A stretch of 64,000 nucleotides of DNA from an uncultured Sedimentitalea sp. (GCA_947504115.1 CANNGH010000005.1:310001-374000), one strand, 5' to 3'; counted from the first letter of the stretch, positions 26,952-35,852 are shown. A program made the numbers and translations. Notes: generated by a model from the letters alone, not told the origin.

Positions 26952-27674
26952 ATGAACGATCAGCCCCATATCCTCGTCGTCGACGATCACCGCGAAATCC
27001 GCGACTCCGTTACCCGCTACCTGGAGAAGAACGGCCTGCGCGCAACCCCTGCGCGGGATGCGGTCGAGATGGATGCGAAGCTGGCGACGGGACAGTTCGA
27101 TCTGATCGTCCTCGATGTCATGATGCCCGGTGAAGACGGGTTGTCGGTCTGTCGCCGCCTCTCATCCAATGGCGACGTGCCAATCCTGATGCTGACGGCA
27201 CTCGGCGAAGAGACAGATCGCATCGTCGGGCTTGAAATCGGAGCGGACGACTATCTGGCCAAACCATTCAACCCGCGAGAACTGCTTGCGCGGATCAAGG
27301 CCATCCTGCGGCGCTCAACCCTGCCCGAGACCTATGCCGGAAAGCTGTCGGGAAGACGCATCGCATTCGCACAATGGACTCTCGATACCGACAGCCGCCT
27401 GTTGACCGATGAGCACGGCGCGCAAATTGACCTCACCGGTTCGGAGCTCAAGCTTCTGGTGGTACTGCTTGAACGGCCCCGTATCGTCCTCAACCGTGAT
27501 CAGCTTCTCGACCTTACGGCGGGCCGCGCGGCCTCACCGCTTGATCGGACGATCGACAATCAGATCAGCCGCCTGCGCAGAAAGATCGAGGCCGATCCAG
27601 CCCGGCCCCGGCTGATCACGACTGTGCGCGGTGGCGGATATTGCCTTGCCGCCGATGTGACGGGCTTGGATTGA
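26952..27674 (+). CDS. OmpR-family response regulator
   Basis: 240 residues. The receiver domain has acidic D11/D12, phospho-acceptor D55 in LIVLDVMMPGEDG, T82 in MLTALGEE and K104 in YLAKPFNPREL. The C-terminal winged helix is complete (LTGSELKLLVVLLERPRIVL, DRTIDNQISRLRRKIEADPA, TTVRGGGYCL). The ATG at 26952 follows AGAAGGAAGAAC. The kinase ATG overlaps the stop (TGATG). The surrounding genes (Met-rich EF-hand, SHOCT protein, cytochromes, multicopper-oxidase remnant) suggest metal or envelope stress, but the signal is not known. Confidence 0.93.
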   Translation: MNDQPHILVVDDHREIRDSVTRYLEKNGLRATPARDAVEMDAKLATGQFDLIVLDVMMPGEDGLSVCRRLSSNGDVPILMLTALGEETDRIVGLEIGADDYLAKPFNPRELLARIKAILRRSTLPETYAGKLSGRRIAFAQWTLDTDSRLLTDEHGAQIDLTGSELKLLVVLLERPRIVLNRDQLLDLTAGRAASPLDRTIDNQISRLRRKIEADPARPRLITTVRGGGYCLAADVTGLD

Positions 27675-29083
27675 TGCTGCGCTTCTTCGACAGCCTGCGC
27701 GGCCAGTTGGTTTTGTTGATCATCGCCGCGCTAACCGCCGCCCAGGCGGTCAGCCTCTGGTTGTTCGTGGACGAGCGCAGCCTGGCCGTGCGCGCCGCGC
27801 TCGGTTTCGAGGCGGCGGGGCGCGCAGCGAACGTCGCGCGGCTGATCGAGGAAGCGCCGGCTGCGCTGGAACCGGCCATTCTGCGGGCGGCCAATTCGCC
27901 GCTGGTGCGCTTTGATGTGTCGGATGCGCCGACCGTCGACCACGAAACCCACGCGGACAGCGGCGCTATCGAGGCAAGAGTGCGTGGTCTTCTCGGAGCC
28001 AGGGACAACCGTGAAATCCGCGTGGAGGTCCACGAGGTTGATCACGGCATCCTGCCCATGCCGCATATGGCACCCGAGATGGCCGAAATGCATCTGGCGA
28101 TGATGCGGGGCGATCTGTCGGCAATCGAGATGCAGCTATCCATTGCCCTGACGGGCGGACAGTGGCTCAATGTCGGCACCCGGTTCGAACGCCCGCCCTT
28201 GCAATGGCCCTGGGCCTCTTTCGTGAGCTTCGGCATCACCGCTGCCATTATTCTTGTCGCCGCATGCTGGTTTCTTCTGACCCGCCTGACCGGCCCGCTC
28301 TTGCGCGTATCCCATGCCGCCGACAGCCTCGGGCGCGGCGAAAATGTCGAACCATTGCCCTTGATCGGACCCGCAGAGGTGCGTGACCTGACCCGGACGT
28401 TCAACCGGATGCAGGATAGGCTGACCCGTTTCCTCGCCGACCGGACACGGCTTCTCGCGGCCCTCGGACATGACTTGCGCTCGCCTCTCACGGCACTCCG
28501 CGTCCGCTCGGAAATGGTCGATGAGCGGGAAACGCGCGACAGCCTCGTCGCCTCGATCGAAGAGATGCAGGAAATGGTTGACTCGACCCTTTCCTTCGCG
28601 CGCGGGATCGCAAGCTCGGAAGACTACGAAACCGTCGAAATGGGCGCGTTTCTGGGTCAACTCCGCGCCGATATGTTGAACAGTTTCTCCCTGAAGGATG
28701 GTGAACCCTTTCACCTGCGTTTGCGGTCGCAATCAGTCCGGCGCGCGCTTCGCAACCTCATCGACAATGCCGAACGCTATGGCGGAAAGGTCGATGTCAG
28801 CTATGGGCGCGAGGACGACCACGCCATTATCCGCGTTGCTGACAACGGCCCCGGCATACCGGACGGCGAGCTTGAACAGGTCTTCGAGCCCTATTTCAGG
28901 CTTGAGAAATCTCGCTCGAGAGAAACTGGCGGCACCGGACTTGGGCTGTCCATCGCCCGGACGATCATCCGGGCGCATGGCGGGGACATCAGCCTCGCCA
29001 ACCGGGCAGAAGGCGGCCTTCTCGCGACCGTGACGCTGCCGCTGGCATCGGAACCCCTGGAACAGGAAAGGACAATGACATGA
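27674..29083 (+). CDS. Sensor histidine kinase, partner of the upstream regulator
   Basis: 469 residues. TM1 at about 8-32 (RGQLVLLIIAALTAAQAVSL), a periplasmic sensor of about 150 residues, and TM2 at about 180-205. The sensor has a His/Met-rich stretch (VDHGILPMPHMAPEMAEMHL), a possible metal-binding feature. HAMP, then the H-box with H266 (ALGHDLRSPLTALR), N-box NLIDNAERYG, G1 ADNGPGIPDG and G2 GTGLGLSIA are all present. The sensor composition supports sensing of Cu(I)-like metal (inference). Confidence 0.92.
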   Translation: MLRFFDSLRGQLVLLIIAALTAAQAVSLWLFVDERSLAVRAALGFEAAGRAANVARLIEEAPAALEPAILRAANSPLVRFDVSDAPTVDHETHADSGAIEARVRGLLGARDNREIRVEVHEVDHGILPMPHMAPEMAEMHLAMMRGDLSAIEMQLSIALTGGQWLNVGTRFERPPLQWPWASFVSFGITAAIILVAACWFLLTRLTGPLLRVSHAADSLGRGENVEPLPLIGPAEVRDLTRTFNRMQDRLTRFLADRTRLLAALGHDLRSPLTALRVRSEMVDERETRDSLVASIEEMQEMVDSTLSFARGIASSEDYETVEMGAFLGQLRADMLNSFSLKDGEPFHLRLRSQSVRRALRNLIDNAERYGGKVDVSYGREDDHAIIRVADNGPGIPDGELEQVFEPYFRLEKSRSRETGGTGLGLSIARTIIRAHGGDISLANRAEGGLLATVTLPLASEPLEQERTMT

Positions 29084-29400
29084 AACTTCACGGCTTTATC
29101 GCCTCCTCGGGATTTCTCTTATTCGCCGCGACGCCGGGCGCTGCCGACACCTATGACGGTTTCGGCCACATGATGTGGGGCGGCGGCCACGGAATGTTCG
29201 GTGGCCTGATGATGCTGATCTTCTGGGCGCTCATCATAGGATTGATTGTGCTTGCGGTTCGTGGTTTTTCCAACCGCCCGGACCCTGGAACTGGGCAGAG
29301 TGCGGTCGATATTCTTCGTGAACCGTATGCGCGCGGCGAAATCGACGAGGACGAATTCGAGCGGCGGCGGGCCAAGCTGGAGTCCGGAAAGCGCAATTAG
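29080..29400 (+). CDS. SHOCT-domain membrane protein
   Basis: 106 residues. It has a signal-like N-terminus (MKLHGFIASSGFLLFAATPGAA), a His/Met/Trp-rich segment (FGHMMWGGGHGMFGG), one membrane helix (LMMLIFWALIIGLIVLAV), and a C-terminal SHOCT motif (DILREPYARGEIDEDEFERR). Such proteins are often found next to copper-responsive genes, and the function is not settled. The ATG overlaps the kinase stop (ATGA), so it belongs to the same operon. Confidence 0.85.
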   Translation: MKLHGFIASSGFLLFAATPGAADTYDGFGHMMWGGGHGMFGGLMMLIFWALIIGLIVLAVRGFSNRPDPGTGQSAVDILREPYARGEIDEDEFERRRAKLESGKRN

Positions 29401-29502
29401 CGCCTCTGAAGGCAAGGTGAAAGCGGGCGCCGGCACCGGGCTTGACTTTCCAGCCTGAGAAGGCGGAAGACCGCGAAACAAGAGGCTGATGGAGATATCG
29501 AC

Positions 29503-29601
29503 ATGATAGCTGAAACCGGGCACTTCGCGCTGACACTGGCGATTGCCTTGGTGCAGTGCGTACTGCCTACGCCGGTCGGCACGCATATCAAACTCATTTG
29601 A
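29503..29601 (+). pseudogene. CcmF-like N-terminal remnant (32 codons)
   Basis: The frame begins MIAETGHFALTLAIALVQCV followed by LPTP. It matches the start of CcmF cytochrome c heme lyases (MxxELGHFALxLALxxALVQxxLP). The frame then stops at 29599-29601. The other 600 or so residues of CcmF are absent. Confidence 0.6.
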
Positions 29602-29634
29602 CCGAACCATTCGGTTGCGAAGGACAAAGAAAAC

Positions 29635-30093
29635 ATGAACAAGACAGTGCTGGCGATCGTAGGCTTCCTTCTCGTCGGAGGGGGCGTGGTCTACTGGAAT
29701 GCAACTCAACAGGCGTCACAGGGCGCAGGCCATGCGATGGTTCCGCCCGACACCAGTGCTCTCGCTGAAGGCGCACCGATCGTGGACGTGGACCTTCCCG
29801 CCGATCTGTCGGACCAAGCGCAGATCGGAAAACGGGCGTTCGACGCCAAATGCGCCGCGTGTCACGGAACGAATGCGGCGGGCCAGAACGATGTGGCCCC
29901 GCCACTCGTCCACAAGATCTATGAGCCCAGCCATCATTCCGATATGGCGTTCATCCTCGCGGCAAAAAATGGCGTGCGCGCACATCACTGGAACTTCGGC
30001 AACATGCCCGCGGTCAAGGGGCTGACCGATGGCGACGTGAAAATGATCGCGCGTTACATTCGTGAACTTCAGAAGGAGAACGGCATCTTTTGA
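29635..30093 (+). CDS. Membrane-anchored c-type cytochrome
   Basis: 152 residues with an N-terminal anchor or signal (VLAIVGFLLVGGGVVYW) and one class I cytochrome c domain. The heme site is CAACH (about residues 75-79) and the distal ligand is likely the Met in FGNMPAVKGL. Its start follows a weak AAGGACAAAGAAAAC. The final helix is MIARYIRELQKENGIF. It acts in the periplasm as an electron carrier; its partners are unknown, though the region also holds a second cytochrome c and a multicopper-oxidase remnant. A terminator follows directly. Confidence 0.88.
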   Translation: MNKTVLAIVGFLLVGGGVVYWNATQQASQGAGHAMVPPDTSALAEGAPIVDVDLPADLSDQAQIGKRAFDAKCAACHGTNAAGQNDVAPPLVHKIYEPSHHSDMAFILAAKNGVRAHHWNFGNMPAVKGLTDGDVKMIARYIRELQKENGIF

Positions 30094-30096
30094 GCG

Positions 30097-30127
30097 ACAC
30101 CAGACTCATAGTCGAATCTGGTGTTTT
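30097..30127 (+). terminator. Intrinsic terminator after the cytochrome c gene
   Basis: Stem ACACCAGA (30097-30104) / TCTGGTGT (30117-30124) with a 12-nt loop and a short T run. Confidence 0.6.
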
Positions 30128-30203
30128 GATGCGCACGATATTTCTTTGCGCGCTTGCGGCGGTCGCGACGGATCCAATGCGCATCCACCTCGTCGGGCGA
30201 TGT

Positions 30204-30326
30204 ATTCGGCGGCAATATGGGTGAGGTTGTCCAGAACGGAACACGGTTCCTACACAGGCGGACTTGAAAGCAATGGCGATCTATCTTCTCGACAGCGATG
30301 TGCCGAGCGGTAGCGCGCCGATCTGA
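30204..30326 (+). pseudogene. Cytochrome c C-terminal fragment, frameshifted
   Basis: One frame gives VFGGNMGEVVQNGTRFL, and a frame shifted by one gives TQADLKAMAIYLLDSDVPSG up to a stop at 30324. Together they are the end of an alcohol-dehydrogenase-type cytochrome c subunit. No heme motif remains. Confidence 0.55.
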
Positions 30327-30916
30327 TCGTGGACGTGACAGCGGCACCCGGTGAGGCAGCCCATCTCGTGCGTATCGAAGATCAGGAGGGCGTCTCGCAG
30401 GTGGCGTTTCCGGTCTCGGGTCGCGCGGCGTCGGCCCGCCGCGGGTCGCCGCGCCCCCTGCCGCCGAACCCCGGCATGAACATCACCGGCATGGAAAGCG
30501 CCGTCACGGCGCGGCTCAACATGCAGGGCGGTGCCATGGGCACGCTGGATGCCGCGATCCTGAACGGCGAACGCAAGAGCTTTCGCCAGCTGGTCGATGC
30601 GAACCGGTTCTGGGCCTTCAATGGAACGATCGGGATGACCGATACGCCGCTCGTGAGCGTGTCGGAGGGTGAGACGATCAAGCTGGAAATCTACAACGAC
30701 ACGTCGTTCTCCCATGCCATGCACCTGCACGGGATGCATTTCCGCGAGGTGACCAAGGATGCGGACCCGGGCCCCTTCCGCGACACCTTGCTGATGTTCG
30801 GGGGCGAGACCCGGACCATCGCTTTCTTCGCCGACAATCCGGGAAAATGGCTGTTTCACTGTCACATGCTGAGCCATGCGGACTCAGGGATGATGACCTG
30901 GCTGGAGGTGACATGA
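30314..30916 (+). pseudogene. Multicopper oxidase (CopA/cupredoxin type), C-terminal part only
   Basis: About 200 codons open from 30314 (RADLIVDVTAAPGEAAHLVR), which is mid-protein sequence in multicopper oxidases. The last cupredoxin domain is intact, with [10 protein letters not shown] and [19 protein letters not shown], including the T1 Cys-His-Met set. The two N-terminal cupredoxin domains, signal peptide and the other His pairs are missing. It is fused in sequence to a cytochrome c tail. GTG 30329 could start translation, but without the N-terminal domains no T2/T3 cluster can form. Confidence 0.75.
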
Positions 30917-31392
30917 TGCGGAAAGTCCTGCTCCTCTCCGCCGTGCTTTTAGCCGGCGCCGCAGCGGGCGCATGGCTGATGACGCAGGCCGGGTCCGAAA
31001 CCAATGCTCCCCCAGAGATCGCCGATCTGGCCGAGCGCGAGATACTCTACCAGAGCTACTGCGCCTCCTGCCACGGCGCGAATCTCGAGGGCCAGCCGGA
31101 CTGGCGCTCACCCGGGCCGGACGGCACATTGCCCGCTCCGCCGCATGACGAAACGGGCCATACATGGCATCACCCCGACAGTGTACTCTTCGATTACACC
31201 AGGCTTGGCGGCAAGGCGGCCCTCGCCGCACAAGGTGTCGATTTTGCAAGCGGAATGCCGGGCTTCGGCGATCAACTGACCGACGATCAGATCCGGAACA
31301 TCCTCGCCTATATCAAATCCAACTGGCCGGATCGGCAGCGCCAGATTCAGGCCGAACGCAGCGCCGCCGAGGCCCAGAGAGAAGGAAAATGA
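30913..31392 (+). CDS. c-type cytochrome
   Basis: 159 residues with a signal or anchor ([19 protein letters not shown]) and one class I cytochrome c domain. The heme-binding motif is CASCH ([16 protein letters not shown]) and the distal Met is probably in [11 protein letters not shown]. The C-terminal helix is [18 protein letters not shown], typical of cytochromes with a YIKSxWP ending. ATG 30913 (or 30916) overlaps the stop of the multicopper-oxidase remnant, implying the two genes were once coupled, as in copper-resistance operons. The next gene also overlaps its stop. Confidence 0.88.
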   Translation: MMRKVLLLSAVLLAGAAAGAWLMTQAGSETNAPPEIADLAEREILYQSYCASCHGANLEGQPDWRSPGPDGTLPAPPHDETGHTWHHPDSVLFDYTRLGGKAALAAQGVDFASGMPGFGDQLTDDQIRNILAYIKSNWPDRQRQIQAERSAAEAQREGK

Positions 31393-32002
31393 CAATGCAC
31401 CCGATGAAAACCACCGCGCTGGCGATTGGCCTTGCTGTCGCGCCGATTGCCGGCTTCGCGCAAGATCGGAGCGATGCGCGGATCAAGCGCCAGTTGCTCG
31501 AGCGTGATCCGAACGCGCCGGTCCTCGGAAATCCCGAGGGTGATGTCACGGTCGTGGAGTTCTTCGACTACAACTGTCCCTACTGCAGACGAGCCATGTC
31601 CGAGGTTCAGGGGCTGCTCGATGCCGATCAGGATGTCCGGCTCGTCTATCGCGAATGGCCCATTCTCGGCGAAGGGTCTGTCTTCGCAGCCAAGGCTGCG
31701 CTGGCTGCACGTGAACAGGGCAAATACGAGGAGTTTCACTGGGCGCTGATGGGTATGGAAGAGCGTGCCGAGGAAGCATCGGTCATGCGGCTGGCCGAGG
31801 AGATCGGGCTCGACGTCGAAAAGCTTCGTGCCGATATGGACGCACCCGAAGTGCAGGAGCTATCGACGTATCCATGCGTCTGACCCAAGCGCTCGACTTC
31901 AATGGAAGGCCGTCTTTCGTGATCGGCGCCGACCTCGTACCCGGTTTTGTCGAGCAGGAGCAACTGGAGGCCTTGGTCGACAAGACAAGAGAAAGCGATT
32001 GA
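31389..32002 (+). pseudogene. DsbA-like thioredoxin-fold protein, frameshifted near the C-terminus
   Basis: The signal peptide is MKTTALAIGLAVAPIAGFAQ; then VVEFFDYNCPYCRRAM gives the CPYC active site of the DsbA/Com1-like family. Frame one runs to a stop at 31881-31883 (EVQELSTYPCV). A frame shifted by one, starting at about 31860, carries the missing end: MRLTQALDFNGRPSFVIGAD, then LVPGFVEQEQLEALVDKTRE. A single-base change near 31860 explains both. The cis-Pro segment GRPSF lies after the break, so the product is probably inactive unless this is a sequence error. Confidence 0.8.
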
Positions 32003-32048
32003 TTCTCGCATATCGGATCACGTCTTGAGATGGCGCCTAGCGGGCAGA

Positions 32049-32726
32049 TCAATGCGGTGAAGCCGTTTCGAAACGTGGGAACAGAATGTTGTTTTCGAGG
32101 TGAATATGCTCCACGAGATCCGTCTGGAACTGCGCCAGGCCGGCATAGAGTGCCTGCCACGAAGCGCACGCGTCCGCAGGCGGTGTAAGATCGTCGGTCA
32201 GACGGGCGACATGATCCAGAAATGAGGCGTGTTCGTCGTGGTCGTGGCGCATCTGGCGGATCGGCTCGGAAAGCGGGGTCGCCGCCTGGCGCCGCATTCG
32301 CGGGAACAGTGTCAATTCCTCCTTCTTCATATGCACCTCCAGGTCACCCCGGACTCGCTGTAATGTCTCGGCCAGCCCGGCCGGCACATGCGGATGATTG
32401 ACATGGACGTCTTCAACCTTGCGCGACAGCTCGATCAGTTCAGGAATCTGCTGGCGATGCACATCGTGATACCGCGTCTGGATATGCGCGATCAGGGCGC
32501 GCGTCTCCTGCGGCGCTTCCGGTGCGGCTGCGGGATCGAGTTCCTCCAGTGCGCTTTCGACTTCATGCAGATCGAGGTTCCTGTGCTGCACTGCATCCGT
32601 CAGCAATGCATGGCCCTGGCAGCAGAAGTCGATGCCGAACCTGCGGAATACAGCAGAGGCGCCGGGCAGATGTGCTGCAATCTCTCCGACCCGCCGATCA
32701 TGCCATTTCTGGATAGCTTCGGTCAT
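32049..32726 (-). CDS. ytfE: Ric (YtfE/ScdA/DnrN) iron-sulfur cluster repair di-iron protein
   Basis: 225 residues. An N-terminal DUF542/ScdA-N domain has FRRFGIDFCCQGHALLTDAV with the conserved Cys pair C35-C36. The hemerythrin-like domain has spaced His/Glu ligands: TRYHDVHRQQIPEL, EVHMKKEELTLFP, RHDHDEHASFL and EHIHLENNILFPRF. Ric proteins repair Fe-S clusters damaged by nitric oxide or peroxide. The start at 32726 follows AAGGAGAAGGCC. It is monocistronic, with a palindromic site about 90 nt upstream. NO-related regulation is expected but no NsrR or NnrR gene is in the window. Confidence 0.93.
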   Translation of the reverse strand: MTEAIQKWHDRRVGEIAAHLPGASAVFRRFGIDFCCQGHALLTDAVQHRNLDLHEVESALEELDPAAAPEAPQETRALIAHIQTRYHDVHRQQIPELIELSRKVEDVHVNHPHVPAGLAETLQRVRGDLEVHMKKEELTLFPRMRRQAATPLSEPIRQMRHDHDEHASFLDHVARLTDDLTPPADACASWQALYAGLAQFQTDLVEHIHLENNILFPRFETASPH

Positions 32727-32813
32727 GGCCTTCTCCTTGCTCGGCGCGCTGTATCACCAGACGCCGGTTTGGGACAAACATTTGATCCTTGCCCTCTACA
32801 GGCGGAAATAGAA

Positions 32814-32832
32814 TTGGTACCGCCAATACCAA
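32814..32832. promoter_or_regulatory. Inverted repeat TTGGTA-N7-TACCAA upstream of ytfE
   Basis: Half-sites at 32814-32819 and 32827-32832, with a further TTGGT at about 32834. The position suits an operator for ytfE. The regulator is unknown. Confidence 0.45.
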
Positions 32833-32970
32833 ATTGGTCTCGAACTGTGCTCGCTGTCAATGACAAAATAAGGAGCTCCCTGCTCTGCGCGCTACTCCGG
32901 CGATCTGAGGATCACCAAATTTCTGGGGAGTTCGCGGGCCCACCATCGATCCGTCTGAAGGCGACGGATG

Positions 32971-33675
32971 TCAGGCGCGCGCATAGAGCGGCAGTATCGC
33001 CCCGCTGATTTCCGTATTGGCCGGCGAGATCAGATGCAGGATCGCCTCTGCCGCCGCCGAGGGGCTCAGCCAATTCGACGGATCGGCCTTGGGCATCGCG
33101 GATCGGTTGGCGGGCGTGTCGATCGTCGAAGGGGCAATCGCGTTCACGAGAATCCGCTCTCCCTTCAACTCCTCGGCCAGCGCCTGCGTGAGCGCACCGA
33201 TTGCGGCCTTGCTGGTGGCATAGGCCACCATCTTCGCCCCCTTGCGCGGTTCCAGCGCGGGGCGCGCCGCGACATTGACGATGCGCCCGCCGCGCCCGGT
33301 TTCGCGCATGGCGTCGGCGGCGGCGCGGCAACACAGCAGGGCGGTCAGGGTGTTCTTCTCGATCATGCCCAGGAATTCCGCGCGCCCGGTCTTTGCAAGT
33401 GGCGCCATCGCGAAACCGCCCGCCAGATGGACCGATGCCCAAAGCTCCGGAATGGTGGCGTAGAAATCCGCCACGACCGCCTCGTCCGTCAGATCCACAC
33501 CGGGTGTGACATGCAGCCGATCCCCTTCTGCGCCGGTGGCGCCTCGGGTGTGTTTTTTTCTGTGGCGCACATTCGTAACGGGACGACGGCTCGGCACATC
33601 CAAGTTTCCTTTCAGCGTGTGATCAAGAAGAGGCGGCGAGTTTTCGCTCAAGAGCCAATCCTCGAACTCAGTCAC
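32971..33675 (-). pseudogene. Short-chain dehydrogenase, 5'-truncated
   Basis: From about residue 55 the frame matches the second half of an SDR: ASVHLAGGFAMAPLAKTGRA, NVAARPALEPRKGAKMVAYA with the YxxxK-type YATSK active site, then ILVNAIAPSTIDTPANR. The glycine-rich nucleotide-binding motif at the N-terminus is missing; the first 50 codons (MTEFEDWLLSENSPPLLDHT and on) are unrelated and begin within the end of the yihY gene. The product would lack the cofactor-binding fold. Confidence 0.7.
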
Positions 33676-34603
33676 CTAGAGCGCGAGCAAGGCGTCTGAT
33701 CCGGAGCGCACGATTAAGCTCGCCTCCGAAAATCAGGAGGAGTGCCGCGAGATACATGAAGTAAAGGGCCGCGATGATGCCCGCCATGCCAGCGTAATAG
33801 CTGGCATAGGTACCAAAGTTACCGACGTAAAACGCAAAGGCAGTGGCGAGAAGCGTCCATGCAATTGCGGTAAAGACGACCCCCGGCCAGATGTTGGAAA
33901 ACTTGGTGCGGCGGGCTGGCAGCAACACATGTGCCGCAAAGAGTGCGACAACAAAGATGGTCGCCGAAGCAGGATAGCGGATCAACCGGACCGTAACCGA
34001 CGCGGGATCGAAGTCCGGTATGAGCGTGTGCATCCACGACCCGGCCCGGGGTGCGAGAACCAGAAGATAGCCCACGATCACCAAAGCCAGGCTGGCGAGG
34101 AGGACCATAGCGATCTGCAATCCGTAGAGCACAACCACTGATCGGGTTTCGCGGATTCCGTAGGCGCGGTTCAACCCGACACCTACGCCGTCGACGCCTC
34201 CGACCGCGAACCAGATCGTCAGCAGGATACCGATACTGAGAACACCACCGCGCGGCACCGTCATGACTGTCTCGACTTCCGAAACGAGCGGTTCGATCAG
34301 GGGAGACGGCACAATGGCGATCAGAAAATCTATGAGATGGTCGGCCATGGCCTGATCTCCGACAAAGGCCGTCATCGCGCTCGTAAAAATGAGGAAGGGG
34401 AAGAGCGCCAGCAGGGCGCGGAAGGCTACGTTGCCCGCCAGACCGAATGCATCGTCGTTCCAAAGCCTCAGTATAGCTTCCTGGAGAACGGCCCGCGCCA
34501 CACGCCATCCCTTGCCATAGAACAGGACTTCCGGGTTCTCGCTGGGAACCCCGTGGGTTATGACGATCTCGCGCCCCGAATGCTGACTCGACTTGGCGTT
34601 CAT
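33668..34603 (-). CDS. YihY/BrkB-family inner-membrane protein
   Basis: 311 residues with at least six membrane helices. Family motifs are NVAFRALLALFPFLIFTSAM near the N-terminus, PRGGVLSIGILLTIWFAVGG, and the C-terminal YVGNFGTYASYYAGMAGIIA with ALYFMYLAALLLIFGGELNR. The family function is unsettled; it was once called ribonuclease BN in error. The start at 34603 (MNAKSS) was preferred over an open frame to 34660 because GGGGGCGGAAC precedes it. Confidence 0.88.
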   Translation of the reverse strand: MNAKSSQHSGREIVITHGVPSENPEVLFYGKGWRVARAVLQEAILRLWNDDAFGLAGNVAFRALLALFPFLIFTSAMTAFVGDQAMADHLIDFLIAIVPSPLIEPLVSEVETVMTVPRGGVLSIGILLTIWFAVGGVDGVGVGLNRAYGIRETRSVVVLYGLQIAMVLLASLALVIVGYLLVLAPRAGSWMHTLIPDFDPASVTVRLIRYPASATIFVVALFAAHVLLPARRTKFSNIWPGVVFTAIAWTLLATAFAFYVGNFGTYASYYAGMAGIIAALYFMYLAALLLIFGGELNRALRIRRLARALGD

Positions 34604-34872
34604 GTTCCGCCCCCGCTCCAATGCAAAACCCTCACGCTCCGAGAAGCAGGGGTTGAACAACGTATACCTATATCGTCAGAACATCCGCATGGCCCATGCT
34701 CAAAATCGGTGGTTTCACCTCCGGGAATGGACGTCTTCACTCAACACCTTGGACGAGATCGCGCCCGGTGGGGTCAGTTGCGTTGGAATTGAACGCAACG
34801 ATAACGTCTTCAAGCGATATGCGCGACAACGCCAATGCGTTCCGCGCCAAATCCAATCTCGCCGAAGACTGA
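34604..34872. other. Intergenic, no gene
   Basis: Lies between the ICMT-like and yihY genes on the same strand; no coding signal was recognised. Confidence 0.4.
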
Positions 34873-35370
34873 TCAGACTGCCCGCAGCGGCGCGAGCGCC
34901 TTGTGTTCGACCCTCATACGGACCCACAGCATCGCAGCATTCAGCACCGTAAACACAACGGCAACCCAAACCAGCCCCAGCACCATCGGTGCCACAATAA
35001 TTTCGGCCACGACCAGCATGTAATTCGGGTGTGACACGTATTTGAAAGGACCGCGCGTCACCAACGGTTCCTCCAGAATGATGATCCGGGTGGTCCACCT
35101 GCCCCCGAGACTTATCAGGATCCAGATTCGTAAGGCCTGAAGCACGGCAAACAGGGCCAGCCAACCGGATGCGACGGTGTTGTCGTAGCCAAAAATCACC
35201 AAGCACGCGATCCAGGCGCTGTGCATCGCAACCATCACCGGGTAATGCGATGCGCCGACCTCATATCCACCCTTGGCGAGCAGCCGGGCGGTGTTGCGCT
35301 TGGCGATCGCAAGCTCGCTCAGGCGCTGCACGATGATGAACCCGAGAAAGAGCGCCGTTGCGGTTTCCAT
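34873..35370 (-). CDS. ICMT-family (isoprenylcysteine carboxyl methyltransferase-like) membrane methyltransferase
   Basis: 165 residues with four to five membrane helices. The family core is GPFKYVSHPNYMLVVAEIIV, where RGPxxxxxHPxY is the SAM-binding motif of ICMT proteins, followed by the C-terminal RMRVEHKALAPLRAV. Bacterial members next to type III polyketide synthases methylate phenolic lipids or related products (known from srsAB-like operons). ATG 35370 overlaps the stop codon of the polyketide synthase (TGATG), so the two were one operon before IS66 inserted. It may now be poorly expressed. Confidence 0.85.
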   Translation of the reverse strand: METATALFLGFIIVQRLSELAIAKRNTARLLAKGGYEVGASHYPVMVAMHSAWIACLVIFGYDNTVASGWLALFAVLQALRIWILISLGGRWTTRIIILEEPLVTRGPFKYVSHPNYMLVVAEIIVAPMVLGLVWVAVVFTVLNAAMLWVRMRVEHKALAPLRAV

Positions 35371-35540
35371 CACGCGGCAACCGGGCGGACATGGAACGGC
35401 AGAAAGGATGCAGTAAATCCTGGACCCAGTGCGCAGGCCATCATCTGACCTGCCTTACCCGCATCAATGACTGCCTTCATGACGAACATCACGGTCGGGG
35501 CCGACATGTTTCCAGCGCTGCGCAAGGTGTCACGCTCAGC
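35370..35540 (-). pseudogene. Type III polyketide synthase, C-terminal piece (split by IS66)
   Basis: The frame gives RDTLRSAGNMSAPTVMFVMK, then ALGPGFTASFLPFHVRPVAA and the stop at 35370-35372. The GNMS motif, whose Asn is the third catalytic residue of the chalcone/stilbene synthase family, is here, away from the Cys and His at 38353-39254. Confidence 0.9.
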
Positions 35541-35555
35541 GTAACCGCCCGATTG

Positions 35556-35852
35556 TTACCGCGGCCGTGTTTCTCTGACCCGCTCGATGATCTCGGGATC
35601 GGCGACGAAGTCCATGAGGAAGTTATTCCACTCCGTTTCTGAAGCTCTGGCCCAGATGAGCATGTCCTTCAGTTCTTCGATGCCATCGTCGGTCAAGGCC
35701 GTGATGGTTTCTTCCCTGCCGGTGTGGACGGTGACGATATTGCCGTAGGTGAGGTTATCGTCGTTGTAGACAATCGCAGCAAGGAGTTCCGGGTCTTCGC
35801 CGAGCATCTCGGCGGCGTGGTCGATTGTGCAGACGTGGGTAATTGCGGCCAT
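35556..35852 (-). CDS. Small IS66 accessory protein
   Basis: 98 residues starting MAAITHVCTIDHAAEMLGED, with NDDNLTYGNIVTVHTGREET in the middle. Its ATG (35852) overlaps the tnpC stop, so it is translated with the transposase genes. Similar small ORFs accompany some IS66 elements; their function is not known. Confidence 0.7.
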   Translation of the reverse strand: MAAITHVCTIDHAAEMLGEDPELLAAIVYNDDNLTYGNIVTVHTGREETITALTDDGIEELKDMLIWARASETEWNNFLMDFVADPEIIERVRETRPR

